From NCBI RefSeq assembly GCF_027563315.1, contig NZ_JAMKBJ010000003.1:1-64000 (forward strand): a stretch of DNA of 64,000 bases, given 5' to 3'. Of the stretch, positions 26,621 to 35,253 are shown in pieces. The stretch comes from Paenisporosarcina quisquiliarum. GTDB taxonomy: Bacteria > Bacillota > Bacilli > Bacillales_A > Planococcaceae. The position numbers and the translations under genes are program-made. The notes beneath the pieces were generated by a model. The model saw only the letters and a program-made list of their open reading frames with translations, did not search any database and was not told where the DNA came from. Every line of letters starts with the position of its first letter. Positions within the stretch are counted from its first letter, which is position 1.

Positions 26621-27151
26621 TTATTCGTCTGTTTGATCAAAATACTTTGCTAAATCAGCAAGTCTAGGATCCGATTTTTTAGGTTCATTTTCTTCTTTCG
26701 CAGACAATTCCTCATCTGTTAAGTACGACCAGTTTTTGCCGCCAGCAATCGGTTGATGCTCAGCATCTTCCTTAAACACTTGCATAGGGATTTCTACTAG
26801 AATCAATTCTTCAAATACAGGGTCGACATTAACAACATCGCCTTCTACATAATGAATATCTCCATCGTCTTCCTTATGTGCTTCTGACCAACTAAAAATC
26901 TCATCTGTTTGAATATCAAACGGATACTCAACATCTTCCCAAGTGCGAGCACATGGTAAAGTGAGGGTGCCTGTCAGTTGAAAATGACAAGTCATTTGCG
27001 CTGCACCAAATGTGCAGTGCCCTTTTACATGAACGGGTGAAATTTTCCGGATGTCCGGGTTACGTTCCATCACTTCATCCAATTGAATCGTTTCATCAAT
27101 TGGCATCCCGTCATGGCGATATTTAGATAGTTGATGAATTGCCCATTTCAT
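26621..27151 (-). CDS. ylbN: YlbN / YceD (DUF177) family protein
   Basis: Conserved bacterial protein usually encoded just before rpmF. The product is 176 residues, with the DUF177 core (GAAQMTCHFQLTGTLTLPCARTWEDVEYPF) and a downstream VNVDPVFEELILVEIPM segment, and a charged C-terminal tail. Plant and bacterial relatives have been linked to 23S rRNA maturation; the role here is inferred. ATG at 27151 has GAGGTGA upstream. It starts an operon with rpmF. Confidence 0.9.
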   Translation of the reverse strand: MKWAIHQLSKYRHDGMPIDETIQLDEVMERNPDIRKISPVHVKGHCTFGAAQMTCHFQLTGTLTLPCARTWEDVEYPFDIQTDEIFSWSEAHKEDDGDIHYVEGDVVNVDPVFEELILVEIPMQVFKEDAEHQPIAGGKNWSYLTDEELSAKEENEPKKSDPRLADLAKYFDQTDE

Positions 27152-27180
27152 TCGTTTATCACCTCAAGACAACAAAGTTG

Positions 27181-27209
27181 ATTATATAATGCAGGAAATT
27201 AGATGTCAA
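27181..27209 (-). promoter_or_regulatory. Perfect-consensus sigma-A promoter for ylbN-rpmF
   Basis: On the minus strand, TTGACA (27209-27204), a 17 base spacer and TATAAT (27186-27181) match the vegetative consensus at all twelve positions. It lies 30 bases upstream of ylbN. Confidence 0.88.
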
Positions 27210-27218
27210 GATAATTTC

Positions 27219-27247
27219 TTGTCACTCCTTTTTTAGACCCGTATAAT
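27219..27247 (+). promoter_or_regulatory. Sigma-A promoter of tmcAL
   Basis: TTGTCA (27219-27224), a 17 base spacer and TATAAT (27242-27247) match 11 of 12 consensus positions. It is back to back with the ylbN promoter, the two -35 boxes being 9 bases apart. Confidence 0.75.
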
Positions 27248-27276
27248 CGAGAGTAGATGATAAGGGGGTCACAATC

Positions 27277-28488
27277 TTGAAAGCAACTGGTGTAGTCGTA
27301 GAACATAATCCGTTTCATAACGGACACTTCTATCATATCAAAGAATCTCGCAAGAAAACAGCCGCAGATATTATTATTGCTGTCATGAGCGGAAATTTTT
27401 TGCAACGAGGGGAACCTGCCCTTGTGGATAAGTGGTGCCGGACTGAAATGGCCCTGAAAGCTGGCGTGGATATTGTCATTGAGCTACCTTACGTTTTTGC
27501 TACCGCACAAGCCAGTGACTTTGCGCGTGGTGCCATTACGCTACTAGAAGCCATGGAATGCGATGCCTTTTGTTTTGGAAGCGAGGAAGGCACGATCGAA
27601 CCTTTCACACGCTCCTACGAGGTCCTAACTACTCAACAAGAGGCTTACCAAAATTCGATCAAACAATACATGAATCTTGGATTAAGTTATCCGAAGGCTT
27701 TGAACGAAGCCTACGCTGATATTACAAAAGACTTGAACTTTTCATTTGTGGACTTATCTAAGCCCAATAATATTCTCGGATATCACTATATCGAAGCTGC
27801 CTTTCACATGAAGGCACGCATTCAGCCTGTAACTATTCAACGAATCGTAGCAAATTACCATGATGATGTCGATCAGAACCAATCCATTGCAAGCGCTACA
27901 GGCATTCGTAAGGCGCTTTTTGAGGAAGGCTCTCTTGAAGCATTGGAAAAGTTCATGCCACAGACGTCATTGGATCAACTGCTTAAATGGAAAGACTCTG
28001 TTAGTGTATTTGGCAGCTGGCAACAGTTTTGGCCCCTCCTTCGACACACAATCATTCGATCTTCCATACAAGATCTTGCTTCTTTCGCCGAGGTCACGGA
28101 AGGCATTGAGCATTTAATCTACGAGGCGGCTAAAGAAAGTGAAACTTTTGAAGAATTTATGATTAGAGTAAAATCGAAGCGTTATACATGGACTCGCATT
28201 CAACGTATGCTTACTCATATTTATACTGGCTTTAAATGGGAGACCCTTAAAGAACATCCGAAACCGACCTACTTACGAGTTCTAGGCATGACACAAAATG
28301 GACAGAAATATTTAAGTGAAAAGAAAAAAAACCTTTCATTACCACTCGTCAGTCGAGTTGCAGCAACAAAAGATTCTTTACTGGAAATAGATATTCGTGC
28401 TTCTGATTTATATCAGTTGGGATTACAATCATCAAAAATTAATACCCCGGTTGGGATGGACTATCGAAAACCACCGATTATTTTATAA
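27277..28488 (+). CDS. tmcAL: tRNA(Met) cytidine acetate ligase TmcAL (YlbM)
   Basis: ATP-dependent ligase that acetylates the wobble cytidine of elongator tRNA-Met, using acetate. The product is 403 residues. The nucleotidyltransferase-like HxGH motif is HNGH at 14-17 in GVVVEHNPFHNGHF, with MSGNFLQRGEPALVDKW and SASATGIRKAL later. The start codon is TTG at 27277 with AAGGGGGT upstream. It diverges from ylbN. Its 3' end converges with ylbL. Confidence 0.93.
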   Translation: MKATGVVVEHNPFHNGHFYHIKESRKKTAADIIIAVMSGNFLQRGEPALVDKWCRTEMALKAGVDIVIELPYVFATAQASDFARGAITLLEAMECDAFCFGSEEGTIEPFTRSYEVLTTQQEAYQNSIKQYMNLGLSYPKALNEAYADITKDLNFSFVDLSKPNNILGYHYIEAAFHMKARIQPVTIQRIVANYHDDVDQNQSIASATGIRKALFEEGSLEALEKFMPQTSLDQLLKWKDSVSVFGSWQQFWPLLRHTIIRSSIQDLASFAEVTEGIEHLIYEAAKESETFEEFMIRVKSKRYTWTRIQRMLTHIYTGFKWETLKEHPKPTYLRVLGMTQNGQKYLSEKKKNLSLPLVSRVAATKDSLLEIDIRASDLYQLGLQSSKINTPVGMDYRKPPIIL

Positions 28489-28574
28489 ATTTCTACTAAA
28501 CGGTTGTTATAATGCGAAAGTCGAACTTTCTTTTCTCTAAAATCAACCGTAAAAATTAACACAGCATTTTATCA

Positions 28575-29624
28575 TCATTTTTTCGGCTTAAGTTGATTTA
28601 AGTAAGCAAGTGCGTCATCCACTGTTTTAACGGGCACGATTTTCATCGTCGTGCCTATTTTTTCTGCCGTTTCTTTAGCATCCAAATAATTTGAACGGAG
28701 GGAAGGATTATTTTTCAATACTTCTTCAGGCAATTCATCGTCTGGTGCAAAGAAAATCTCGATATCTTCTTTATCGGCAGCAATGACTTTCAAATCAATT
28801 CCACCGATTCGTCCAACTTCCCCATTCTCCTGCATCGTTCCTGTACCCGCAACCTTATAACCTTTGGTTAAATCTTCATCCATCAATTGATTTAAAATTT
28901 CCAGTGTAAACATCAGTCCGGCGGATGGACCTCCGATATCATCAGCTTTGATATTCACTTTTGGTGTCGTAGTAATTTCTTTATCATCTGTGAACGTGAT
29001 ACCTAGACCGGCTCGGCTCTCATCAGTCGGGATAGGCTTCAACTCCACTTCAACGGAATCTTTTTCTCCGTCACGATCTACGATTAAGATAACCTTATCT
29101 CCTAACTTCTTTTGTTTCAAATAATCAATGATTCCTTGTTGTGCGTCACTTTTTATATCATCAATTTGTAAAATACGATCTCCCGGACTAAGAAGACCGT
29201 CTGCCGCTCCATTCGGCAACACATTTAAGACAAATACGCCTTTGGTTTTAATTTCATATGGTTTACCCGCTTTTTCAAATGCCACTTGGATTGCACTAAA
29301 TTGAGATTGTGACATCAAGTGGAGTTGTCGAACATTATACTCTTCCTCATCCTCATCAGGATTTCTTACTTGATTAGTCTGCAATATTTCTTGGTGTTCG
29401 GATACTTTTGCCCAGGCATAGGTAAGAGGCGTCGCTTTTGCTAAAGCGATAGTCATTAAACTCATCGTTCCCTTATCATCTTCATCCCCACCTTCGATAT
29501 TAACAAGTGGTTCAAGAGGATATGCTCCTCCAGGCTTTGTAATGTAAGCATCGACGGGATAAACCGTCGCGCTGATCAGTATAATACAAACAATAAAAAA
29601 GCCAATCGTACTTTTCTTTGGCAT
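28575..29624 (-). CDS. ylbL: PDZ and Lon-like serine protease YlbL
   Basis: Membrane-anchored protease of 349 residues: one N-terminal segment (~7-26), a PDZ domain (~125-195, GVFVLNVLPNGAADGLLSPGDRI) and a Lon-type S16 domain. The catalytic Ser is in DDIGGPSAGLMFTLEIL and the Lys in GGIDLKVIAADK. In B. subtilis YlbL helps degrade the division inhibitor YneA after DNA damage. Start ATG at 29624 has GGAGGTG upstream. Its counterpart genes ylbK and most of the ylbJ region are reorganised here. Confidence 0.92.
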   Translation of the reverse strand: MPKKSTIGFFIVCIILISATVYPVDAYITKPGGAYPLEPLVNIEGGDEDDKGTMSLMTIALAKATPLTYAWAKVSEHQEILQTNQVRNPDEDEEEYNVRQLHLMSQSQFSAIQVAFEKAGKPYEIKTKGVFVLNVLPNGAADGLLSPGDRILQIDDIKSDAQQGIIDYLKQKKLGDKVILIVDRDGEKDSVEVELKPIPTDESRAGLGITFTDDKEITTTPKVNIKADDIGGPSAGLMFTLEILNQLMDEDLTKGYKVAGTGTMQENGEVGRIGGIDLKVIAADKEDIEIFFAPDDELPEEVLKNNPSLRSNYLDAKETAEKIGTTMKIVPVKTVDDALAYLNQLKPKK

Positions 29625-29669
29625 GCACCCTCACCTCCATGATGACAAGCATTCTTTTTGCATATACAT

Positions 29670-29699
29670 AGTGTAGCACTTTCACTTTACTTCTGACAA
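29670..29699 (-). promoter_or_regulatory. Candidate promoter of ylbL
   Basis: TTGTCA (29699-29694), an 18 base spacer and TACACT (29675-29670) on the minus strand, about 45 bases upstream of the ylbL start. Confidence 0.5.
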
Positions 29700-29724
29700 A
29701 ACGGTTGAAACGGGGAAATTTCGC

Positions 29725-30618
29725 ATGCTACATAAGACCAATTTATTCATATGTTGGTTTCTCATGACTTTGTTTATATTCATGCCAGGGATAGCCCATC
29801 AAGGTGCACAGCTGGGACTGCAGGTTTTTCTTAAACGTCTGCTCCCTTATTTATTACCTTACTTAGTGGTTTCTCAATGGCTATTGTATGAACTGTACAA
29901 AAAAAATAAATGGCAGTCCCATGTTGGAAACAGCATTAAAGTTTACGCGATTGGAGCATTTGGTGGATTTCCTACAGGTGCCGCAACTATTTCGACCTTG
30001 TCGCAAGCTAGCATGATTAGTAAACGTCATGCAAGTCACTTACTAGGGATTTGTCATGCGCCTAGCCCAATGTTTGTGGTAGGCGTGGTTGGAAGCCAAT
30101 TTTTGTTATCTGCAAACACAGGCATTCTATTAATGGTTATTTTACATACGATTAATTTATTATTTTTAGTTTTTCTTCATGTTTTCGTTCCTTTACCAAC
30201 CATTTCTAAAAACGATTCCATTGCCAAACCTGTTACTTCTCCTTTAAGTGAAGGGATCCATCAAGCTGCTTCCATTTTACTTTTGGTTGCCACAACCGTG
30301 GTCTTCTTCACGACAGTAAGTACTGTTATCAGAGAAATCATGGGAATGGTTTTTAATGGGATCCCTCATCAAGTAACGGTATTTATCTATTCGCTTTTTG
30401 AAATGACTGCAGGACTTGAGATTGCATATCAATTGTTTAATATGTCGACCTTTTTCCCGATATTGGCCGTCATCATTCTTTCGTTCAATGGTTTAAGTAT
30501 ACATATGCAAATCATGGTGTTGGCGAAAACAGCGAAACTTTCATTAAGACCCTACGTCGTTTATCGACTGATTCATTTTCTATTATTTGTCGGCAGTTGT
30601 TATGTATTACTTTTCTAA
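29725..30618 (+). CDS. YlbJ-like membrane protein (nucleoside-recognition/Gate domain)
   Basis: Integral membrane protein of 297 residues with about eight hydrophobic segments. Gate-domain features include FGGFPTGAATISTLSQASMIS and GICHAPSPMFVVGVVGSQFLL, which resemble sporulation protein YlbJ. It is about 100 residues shorter than the B. subtilis protein (~408), and its second half is condensed. YlbJ is mother-cell expressed and needed for full spore resistance; whether this shorter form does the same is open. The ribosome site (GGGGA) is weak. The patatin-like ylbK is absent. Confidence 0.72.
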   Translation: MLHKTNLFICWFLMTLFIFMPGIAHQGAQLGLQVFLKRLLPYLLPYLVVSQWLLYELYKKNKWQSHVGNSIKVYAIGAFGGFPTGAATISTLSQASMISKRHASHLLGICHAPSPMFVVGVVGSQFLLSANTGILLMVILHTINLLFLVFLHVFVPLPTISKNDSIAKPVTSPLSEGIHQAASILLLVATTVVFFTTVSTVIREIMGMVFNGIPHQVTVFIYSLFEMTAGLEIAYQLFNMSTFFPILAVIILSFNGLSIHMQIMVLAKTAKLSLRPYVVYRLIHFLLFVGSCYVLLF

Positions 30619-30704
30619 AAAGAGATAGTTACCACTGCAGAAACCATATAAAAGCAACCTTTCCTCTTAAAAGCTAGTGCTCACATTAAGTGAAAAATAA
30701 AATG

Positions 30705-30728
30705 AATCACGCAGAAATGCGTGATTCA
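30705..30728. repeat. 24-base hairpin repeat, copy 1
   Basis: GAATCACGC and GCGTGATTC pair around a 6 base loop. A second copy with one difference lies at 31253-31276, so the two bracket the 520 base repeat island between ylbJ and coaD. No T-run follows, so it is not a standard terminator. Confidence 0.7.
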
Positions 30729-30799
30729 GATGACAAAACGATATTAATTCATATAACAGTAAAAAGTGAGAGTACTTTTTTGCCCTCATTCAAAAAGAG

Positions 30800-30937
30800 A
30801 AGGTGGTCGGGTATTTCTTTCGCTTTCCGCGGACGAAACGCAAGCCTCCTCGGCTCAGCTGTCTCTGACAGCTGAGCCTGTGGGGTCTAGCTTGTTCCGT
30901 TTTTTCCGCAGGAGTCTTCAGAAAAAACCGACCACTT
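30800..30937. repeat. GC-rich intergenic repeat element (inverted orientation)
   Basis: Starts CGCTTTCCGCGGACGAAACGC and ends TTTTCCGCAGGAGTCTTCA, the reverse of the 40.6 kb element's ends. The centre is a near-perfect 12 bp hairpin (30852-30863 with 30867-30878, GGCTCAGCTGTC arm) followed by TGTGGGGTCTAG. Part of the ~650 base gene-free interval 30619-31274. Short ORFs through it are not supported as genes. Confidence 0.7.
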
Positions 30938-30963
30938 TCCTTCTTAAATAGTTTCTGTTGATT

Positions 30964-31198
30964 GGAGTGGAGGCGGCGGAAAACAACTGCTCCTGCGGTT
31001 ACTCGTCACAAAGATATTGGTCATTCGACCAATATCTTTTCAGCGGGAACAGCACGAGCTGAAGGCCCCGGAAGTTATGAAGGAACGAAGACTAAGAACG
31101 CCACTTCCTGTGGCAACGTCTTCGTGACCAACATCCTGTTGGCCCGAGGAGACTGAAGCCGTGCCCGCGAAACGCGTCCGCCGCAAAGGAAATCAACA
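30964..31198. repeat. Composite GC-rich intergenic repeat element
   Basis: Contains one copy of the tandem core with one change (CTCCTGCGGTTACTCGTCAC, ~30989), a 13 bp hairpin (31011-31040), GCCAC-TTCCT-GTGGC, and then the 23 base block 31123-31145. That block is the exact reverse complement of 25363-25385. It ends with GCGTCCGCCGCAAAGGAAATCAAC. No coding sequence is supported here. Confidence 0.7.
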
Positions 31199-31252
31199 TT
31201 TTCTTACGTCGGCACTTTTAAATATAATCATATTAATGTTTGTCTACAGTCT

Positions 31253-31274
31253 GAATCAGGCAGAAATGCGTGAT

Positions 31275-31276
<2 letters not shown>
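31253..31276. repeat. 24-base hairpin repeat, copy 2, overlapping the coaD stop
   Basis: Identical to 30705-30728 except for one base, which weakens one stem pair. Its right end overlaps two bases of the coaD stop codon, so it sits at the 3' end of the rsmD-coaD message. Confidence 0.7.
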
Positions 31277-32322
<1,046 letters not shown>

Positions 32323-32439
32323 GATGTTCCTCCTTCACCGATTCATCGGTTATGAAATAGCCATTGCTGACTTTTTTTACATATGCTTCACGGAACAAGC
32401 CGTGATAAGATGGCTATTGAAAGGATGTGTTATTTTCTC

Positions 32440-32829
32440 ATGATTCAACGCTTTATTGAACTTGGAGAAGGTTATAGCGATATTTATGAATGGTTAGAGT
32501 TATTAAAAACAAATGAGCACCGTTTTCACCGTGTATGTATTTTGACATCTGTATCGAATGACGTCAAAAAATTAAGCGTAGCACTTATATTGAAACCTGT
32601 AGATGAAAGTAAATTCACGCCAATCTATTTCTGTCGTGAAGGTATTGAATATTCGGCGGTGAAAACAAGTAAACGTATCCAATTAGTCGAAAAGACGCTG
32701 CAGGAAAGAAACTATTCCCCACACCGTCTTGAAGTTAAGCATTCATCTTATTTTGCAGAACCCGCTTTGTACCATCAGTATTTAATCGGGTTATTTAGGT
32801 TGCATCACATTTTGCCGCCTCTAAGCTAG
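32440..32829 (+). CDS. Conserved Bacillales protein, probably DUF7147 family
   Basis: Protein of about 129 residues beginning MIQRFIELGEGYSDIYEWLELLKTN... , a pattern I associate with DUF7147, a family of unknown function found in Bacillales. No membrane segment and no catalytic motif are visible. The start is uncertain: ATG 32440 begins at the conserved part but its AAAGG is 15 bases away, and upstream in-frame ATGs at 32425, 32410 and 32383 exist. It converges with ylbG, the stops being 1 base apart. Confidence 0.6.
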   Translation: MIQRFIELGEGYSDIYEWLELLKTNEHRFHRVCILTSVSNDVKKLSVALILKPVDESKFTPIYFCREGIEYSAVKTSKRIQLVEKTLQERNYSPHRLEVKHSSYFAEPALYHQYLIGLFRLHHILPPLS

Positions 32830-32830
32830 A

Positions 32831-33103
32831 TTATAATCCCGTTTTGTAATCATATTCCTTGGCTTTGTCCGGTTTAGAATTTTCATATTCAGTTTTGACA
32901 AACGGTCTATAGGACGGGCTGACTTCTTTAACAAACGGGAGTTTTAGTAATTTCGTTGAGATCGCTTCAATTTGATCAAGGTCGCAATACATTACGACAT
33001 ACTTTAATTTTCGGGAAATATATTGAACATGTCCATATTTCCTTAGCGATTTAGCTTGTTTTAAATGATGTACATATACAACTAATCCTTGTCGTTCATT
33101 CAT
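32831..33103 (-). CDS. ylbG: YlbG family protein (UPF0298/DUF2129)
   Basis: Small conserved protein of 90 residues: [29 protein letters not shown] followed by [23 protein letters not shown]. It has the ferredoxin-like beta-alpha-beta pattern of UPF0298 and a polar C-terminus. In B. subtilis ylbG follows ylbF and precedes rsmD; here a glycerophosphodiesterase gene and a DUF7147-like gene interrupt both junctions. ATG at 33103 has AGAGGG upstream. Function unknown. Confidence 0.9.
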   Translation of the reverse strand: MNERQGLVVYVHHLKQAKSLRKYGHVQYISRKLKYVVMYCDLDQIEAISTKLLKLPFVKEVSPSYRPFVKTEYENSKPDKAKEYDYKTGL

Positions 33104-33169
33104 GCGAGTTCCCTCTTTTCTTAATTAAAAGAATACCATATGGAAGAAAACGTTCGCAACCGCTTGAAG

Positions 33170-33199
33170 CTGACAGTTTGCTATACTTTCCTTTATAAT
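33170..33199 (+). promoter_or_regulatory. Sigma-A promoter of the glycerophosphodiesterase gene
   Basis: CTGACA (33170-33175), an 18 base spacer and a perfect TATAAT (33194-33199), 35 bases before the start codon. Confidence 0.65.
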
Positions 33200-33233
33200 G
33201 GGTAAAGCAAGTTTGCTATAGGAGGAATTAGAC

Positions 33234-34142
33234 ATGGGAAAGAAAACGAAAGTAGCAATCGCGATCGCTGCAGCTGGGGCTGCTGCTTGGGCAGGCTCAA
33301 AAGCCATCTCAAAACCTCAAAAACGTGAAGATAAAGAAGCGCTTCAATATGAGCATCCGATTATTTTAGCTCATCGCGGAGGATCTTTAATTGCTCCAGA
33401 AAACTCAATGGCCGCTTTCAAAAAAGCCGCTGAACTAGGAGTCCATGGATTCGAAATTGATATTCGATTAACAAAAGATGAAGAAATCGTGGTTTTCCAT
33501 GACGAATATGTAGATCGTACCACTGATGGTGCCGGTCGTATTGCAGATATGACGCTATCAGAACTCAAAGCTTTTGATCTGGGATACCAGTTTATTAATG
33601 AGCAGCAAGAATATGAGTTCCGCGGACAAGGTGAAACGATTATTACCCTTCGTGAACTGTTTGAAGAGTTCCCACAAATGTTGATCAATATCGATATGAA
33701 GGATTCTCCTGAAACATATGAAGGAAGTCTAATCCCTTCAAAATTATGGCGTTTGATAGAAGAACTTAGCGCTCAAAACCGTGTAGTTGTAACGAGTTTC
33801 TATGACGAGCAAATCGATCGTTTCAACTTATATGCACAAAATACAGTTGCACTTGGAGCAGGAGAAAACGAAGTCCGGAAAGCTTATTCTGCCTACACTA
33901 GTCAGTTCGGACATTTATATCACCCTCGTGCAGACGTCGTTCAAATTCCTGTGAAATCAGGTGTCTTCCCTCTTGATGGAGAAGGTTTCATCAACTTTCT
34001 GACCAAACTGAATGTTCCTGTTCACTACTGGACGATTAATGACCCTCAAGTAATGGAGAGACTACTGAAATCAGGTGCTAAAGGAATTGTTACAGACCGT
34101 CCTGATTTAGCGATTACATTATTGGCTGATCGGTTAGCATAA
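33234..34142 (+). CDS. Glycerophosphodiester phosphodiesterase family protein
   Basis: Hydrolyses glycerophosphodiesters from phospholipid or teichoic acid turnover. The product is 302 residues with an Ala-rich hydrophobic N-terminus (~5-22) that could be a membrane anchor. The GDPD TIM-barrel motifs are ILAHRGG (~45), APENSMAAF, the metal-binding FEIDIRLTKDEEIVVFHD and INIDMKD. ATG at 33234 has AGGAGG upstream. It has its own promoter and terminator and sits between ylbG and ylbF on the opposite strand, suggesting insertion into an older ylbF-ylbG pair. Confidence 0.88.
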   Translation: MGKKTKVAIAIAAAGAAAWAGSKAISKPQKREDKEALQYEHPIILAHRGGSLIAPENSMAAFKKAAELGVHGFEIDIRLTKDEEIVVFHDEYVDRTTDGAGRIADMTLSELKAFDLGYQFINEQQEYEFRGQGETIITLRELFEEFPQMLINIDMKDSPETYEGSLIPSKLWRLIEELSAQNRVVVTSFYDEQIDRFNLYAQNTVALGAGENEVRKAYSAYTSQFGHLYHPRADVVQIPVKSGVFPLDGEGFINFLTKLNVPVHYWTINDPQVMERLLKSGAKGIVTDRPDLAITLLADRLA

Positions 34143-34143
34143 G

Positions 34144-34178
34144 AAAAAGGATGTGCACAATACGCGCACATCCTTTTG
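34144..34178 (+). terminator. Terminator of the glycerophosphodiesterase gene
   Basis: AAAGGATGTGC pairs with GCACATCCTTTT, directly after the stop codon, with a short T-run. Confidence 0.85.
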
Positions 34179-34227
34179 TTATGTCTGTCTCTAAGGTGCA
34201 GACGCACACTAAGATCCAATCTTTTAT

Positions 34228-34677
34228 TTAAGCTGAACAGCCACAAGATCCACCAGTTCCACAACTTCCTGTACTACAAGAAGATGCTGCCGCGAAGAAC
34301 GGATTGCTGACTGGGACCTTAACGGATTCAGATACAGTTTTGCCTATGAGTAAGCTGACTTCATCCAACAAATCTTGCAATTCATTTTCAGCCAGTTTTA
34401 AATTAGCGACACGTTCATTCATATCAAGTGCGCGTTTTTGTACTCGAATTGACTTCATCACGTGTTGATAGTCAGGATGATACTTTCCGAAGCGTTGAAC
34501 ATCTTCATATTGTTCTTTTAAACGAGAAAAAGAAGCGATTTGTCTTGTTAATAATTCGTCTGTGTAAACAGCGAAATATGCTTCTTTGAAGCGTTCTGCT
34601 TGCTCGGAGGATAAAATCATCTGAGTTAAACTATCACCTTCATCCATGATATTTGCCCATTCTGATGTCATCATCAT
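34228..34677 (-). CDS. ylbF: YlbF, Y-complex (YlbF-YmcA-YaaT) subunit
   Basis: Subunit of the complex that guides RNase Y in mRNA maturation and affects competence, sporulation and biofilm formation. The product is 149 residues: a helical DUF964 core and a C-terminal Cys/Gly tail CSTGSCGTGGSCGC with four cysteines. The B. subtilis complex carries iron-sulfur clusters, and these cysteines are candidate ligands. Start ATG at 34677 has GGAGG 8 bases upstream. Three consecutive ATGs begin the frame. Confidence 0.9.
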   Translation of the reverse strand: MMMTSEWANIMDEGDSLTQMILSSEQAERFKEAYFAVYTDELLTRQIASFSRLKEQYEDVQRFGKYHPDYQHVMKSIRVQKRALDMNERVANLKLAENELQDLLDEVSLLIGKTVSESVKVPVSNPFFAAASSCSTGSCGTGGSCGCSA

Positions 34678-34764
34678 CGGACATTCCTCCAATCTGTTCC
34701 TATCATAACAGATTGGACAAAGAAAATAAAAGACCTGTATTTGCTAAAAGTTAGGAGAAACAAC

Positions 34765-35253
34765 ATGAAAAATAACGTACGTAATCAGCTCGAACACATT
34801 TTGAATCAAGCGTCAAACGAAGATATCTCAACTTTATCAAAGTGGCTGGAAGGCTTCGAAAAGAAGCAAAGCGGAGATCTTTCCACTTATTTAGGTGCCA
34901 CATTGCATATGGAAAAGAAATTAAGCGATGATTCATGCACGATATCCATTCCTATAACTCCGTATATTCACAATACTCTTCATATCCCACACGGTGGTAT
35001 TTTGGCAGTCATGCTTGATACCGCAATGGGAGTCCTCGCAAATCATTCACTATCTGAAGAATTTGCTGCAGTAACAATGAACTTATCGATTAATTATTTA
35101 GCGACTGCAACGGAAGGTCACCTACATGCACATGCGACATTTTCACACAAAGGCCGTCAGACTATGGTGGTTACAGGTGAAATCACCGATGACAATGGCA
35201 AGAAACTTGCGGTTGGAAATGGATCATTTTTCGTAGTTCCACGTAACCGGTAA
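34765..35253 (+). CDS. PaaI-like hotdog thioesterase
   Basis: Predicted acyl-CoA or aryl-CoA thioesterase of 162 residues with an N-terminal helical extension (~1-45) and a single hotdog domain. The signature is IPHGGILAVMLDTAMGVLA, where HGG and the following Asp are the usual active-site region. Start ATG at 34765 has AGGAGAA upstream. Its 3' end overlaps the 3' end of the convergent MurE-like gene by 30 bases. Substrate unknown. Confidence 0.8.
   Translation: MKNNVRNQLEHILNQASNEDISTLSKWLEGFEKKQSGDLSTYLGATLHMEKKLSDDSCTISIPITPYIHNTLHIPHGGILAVMLDTAMGVLANHSLSEEFAAVTMNLSINYLATATEGHLHAHATFSHKGRQTMVVTGEITDDNGKKLAVGNGSFFVVPRNR

Noticed and set aside
29640..29680. Sigma-E promoter for ylbJ
   Set aside because: CATATACATA resembles a sigma-E -10 box but lacks a fitting -35, and it overlaps a better minus-strand promoter for ylbL.
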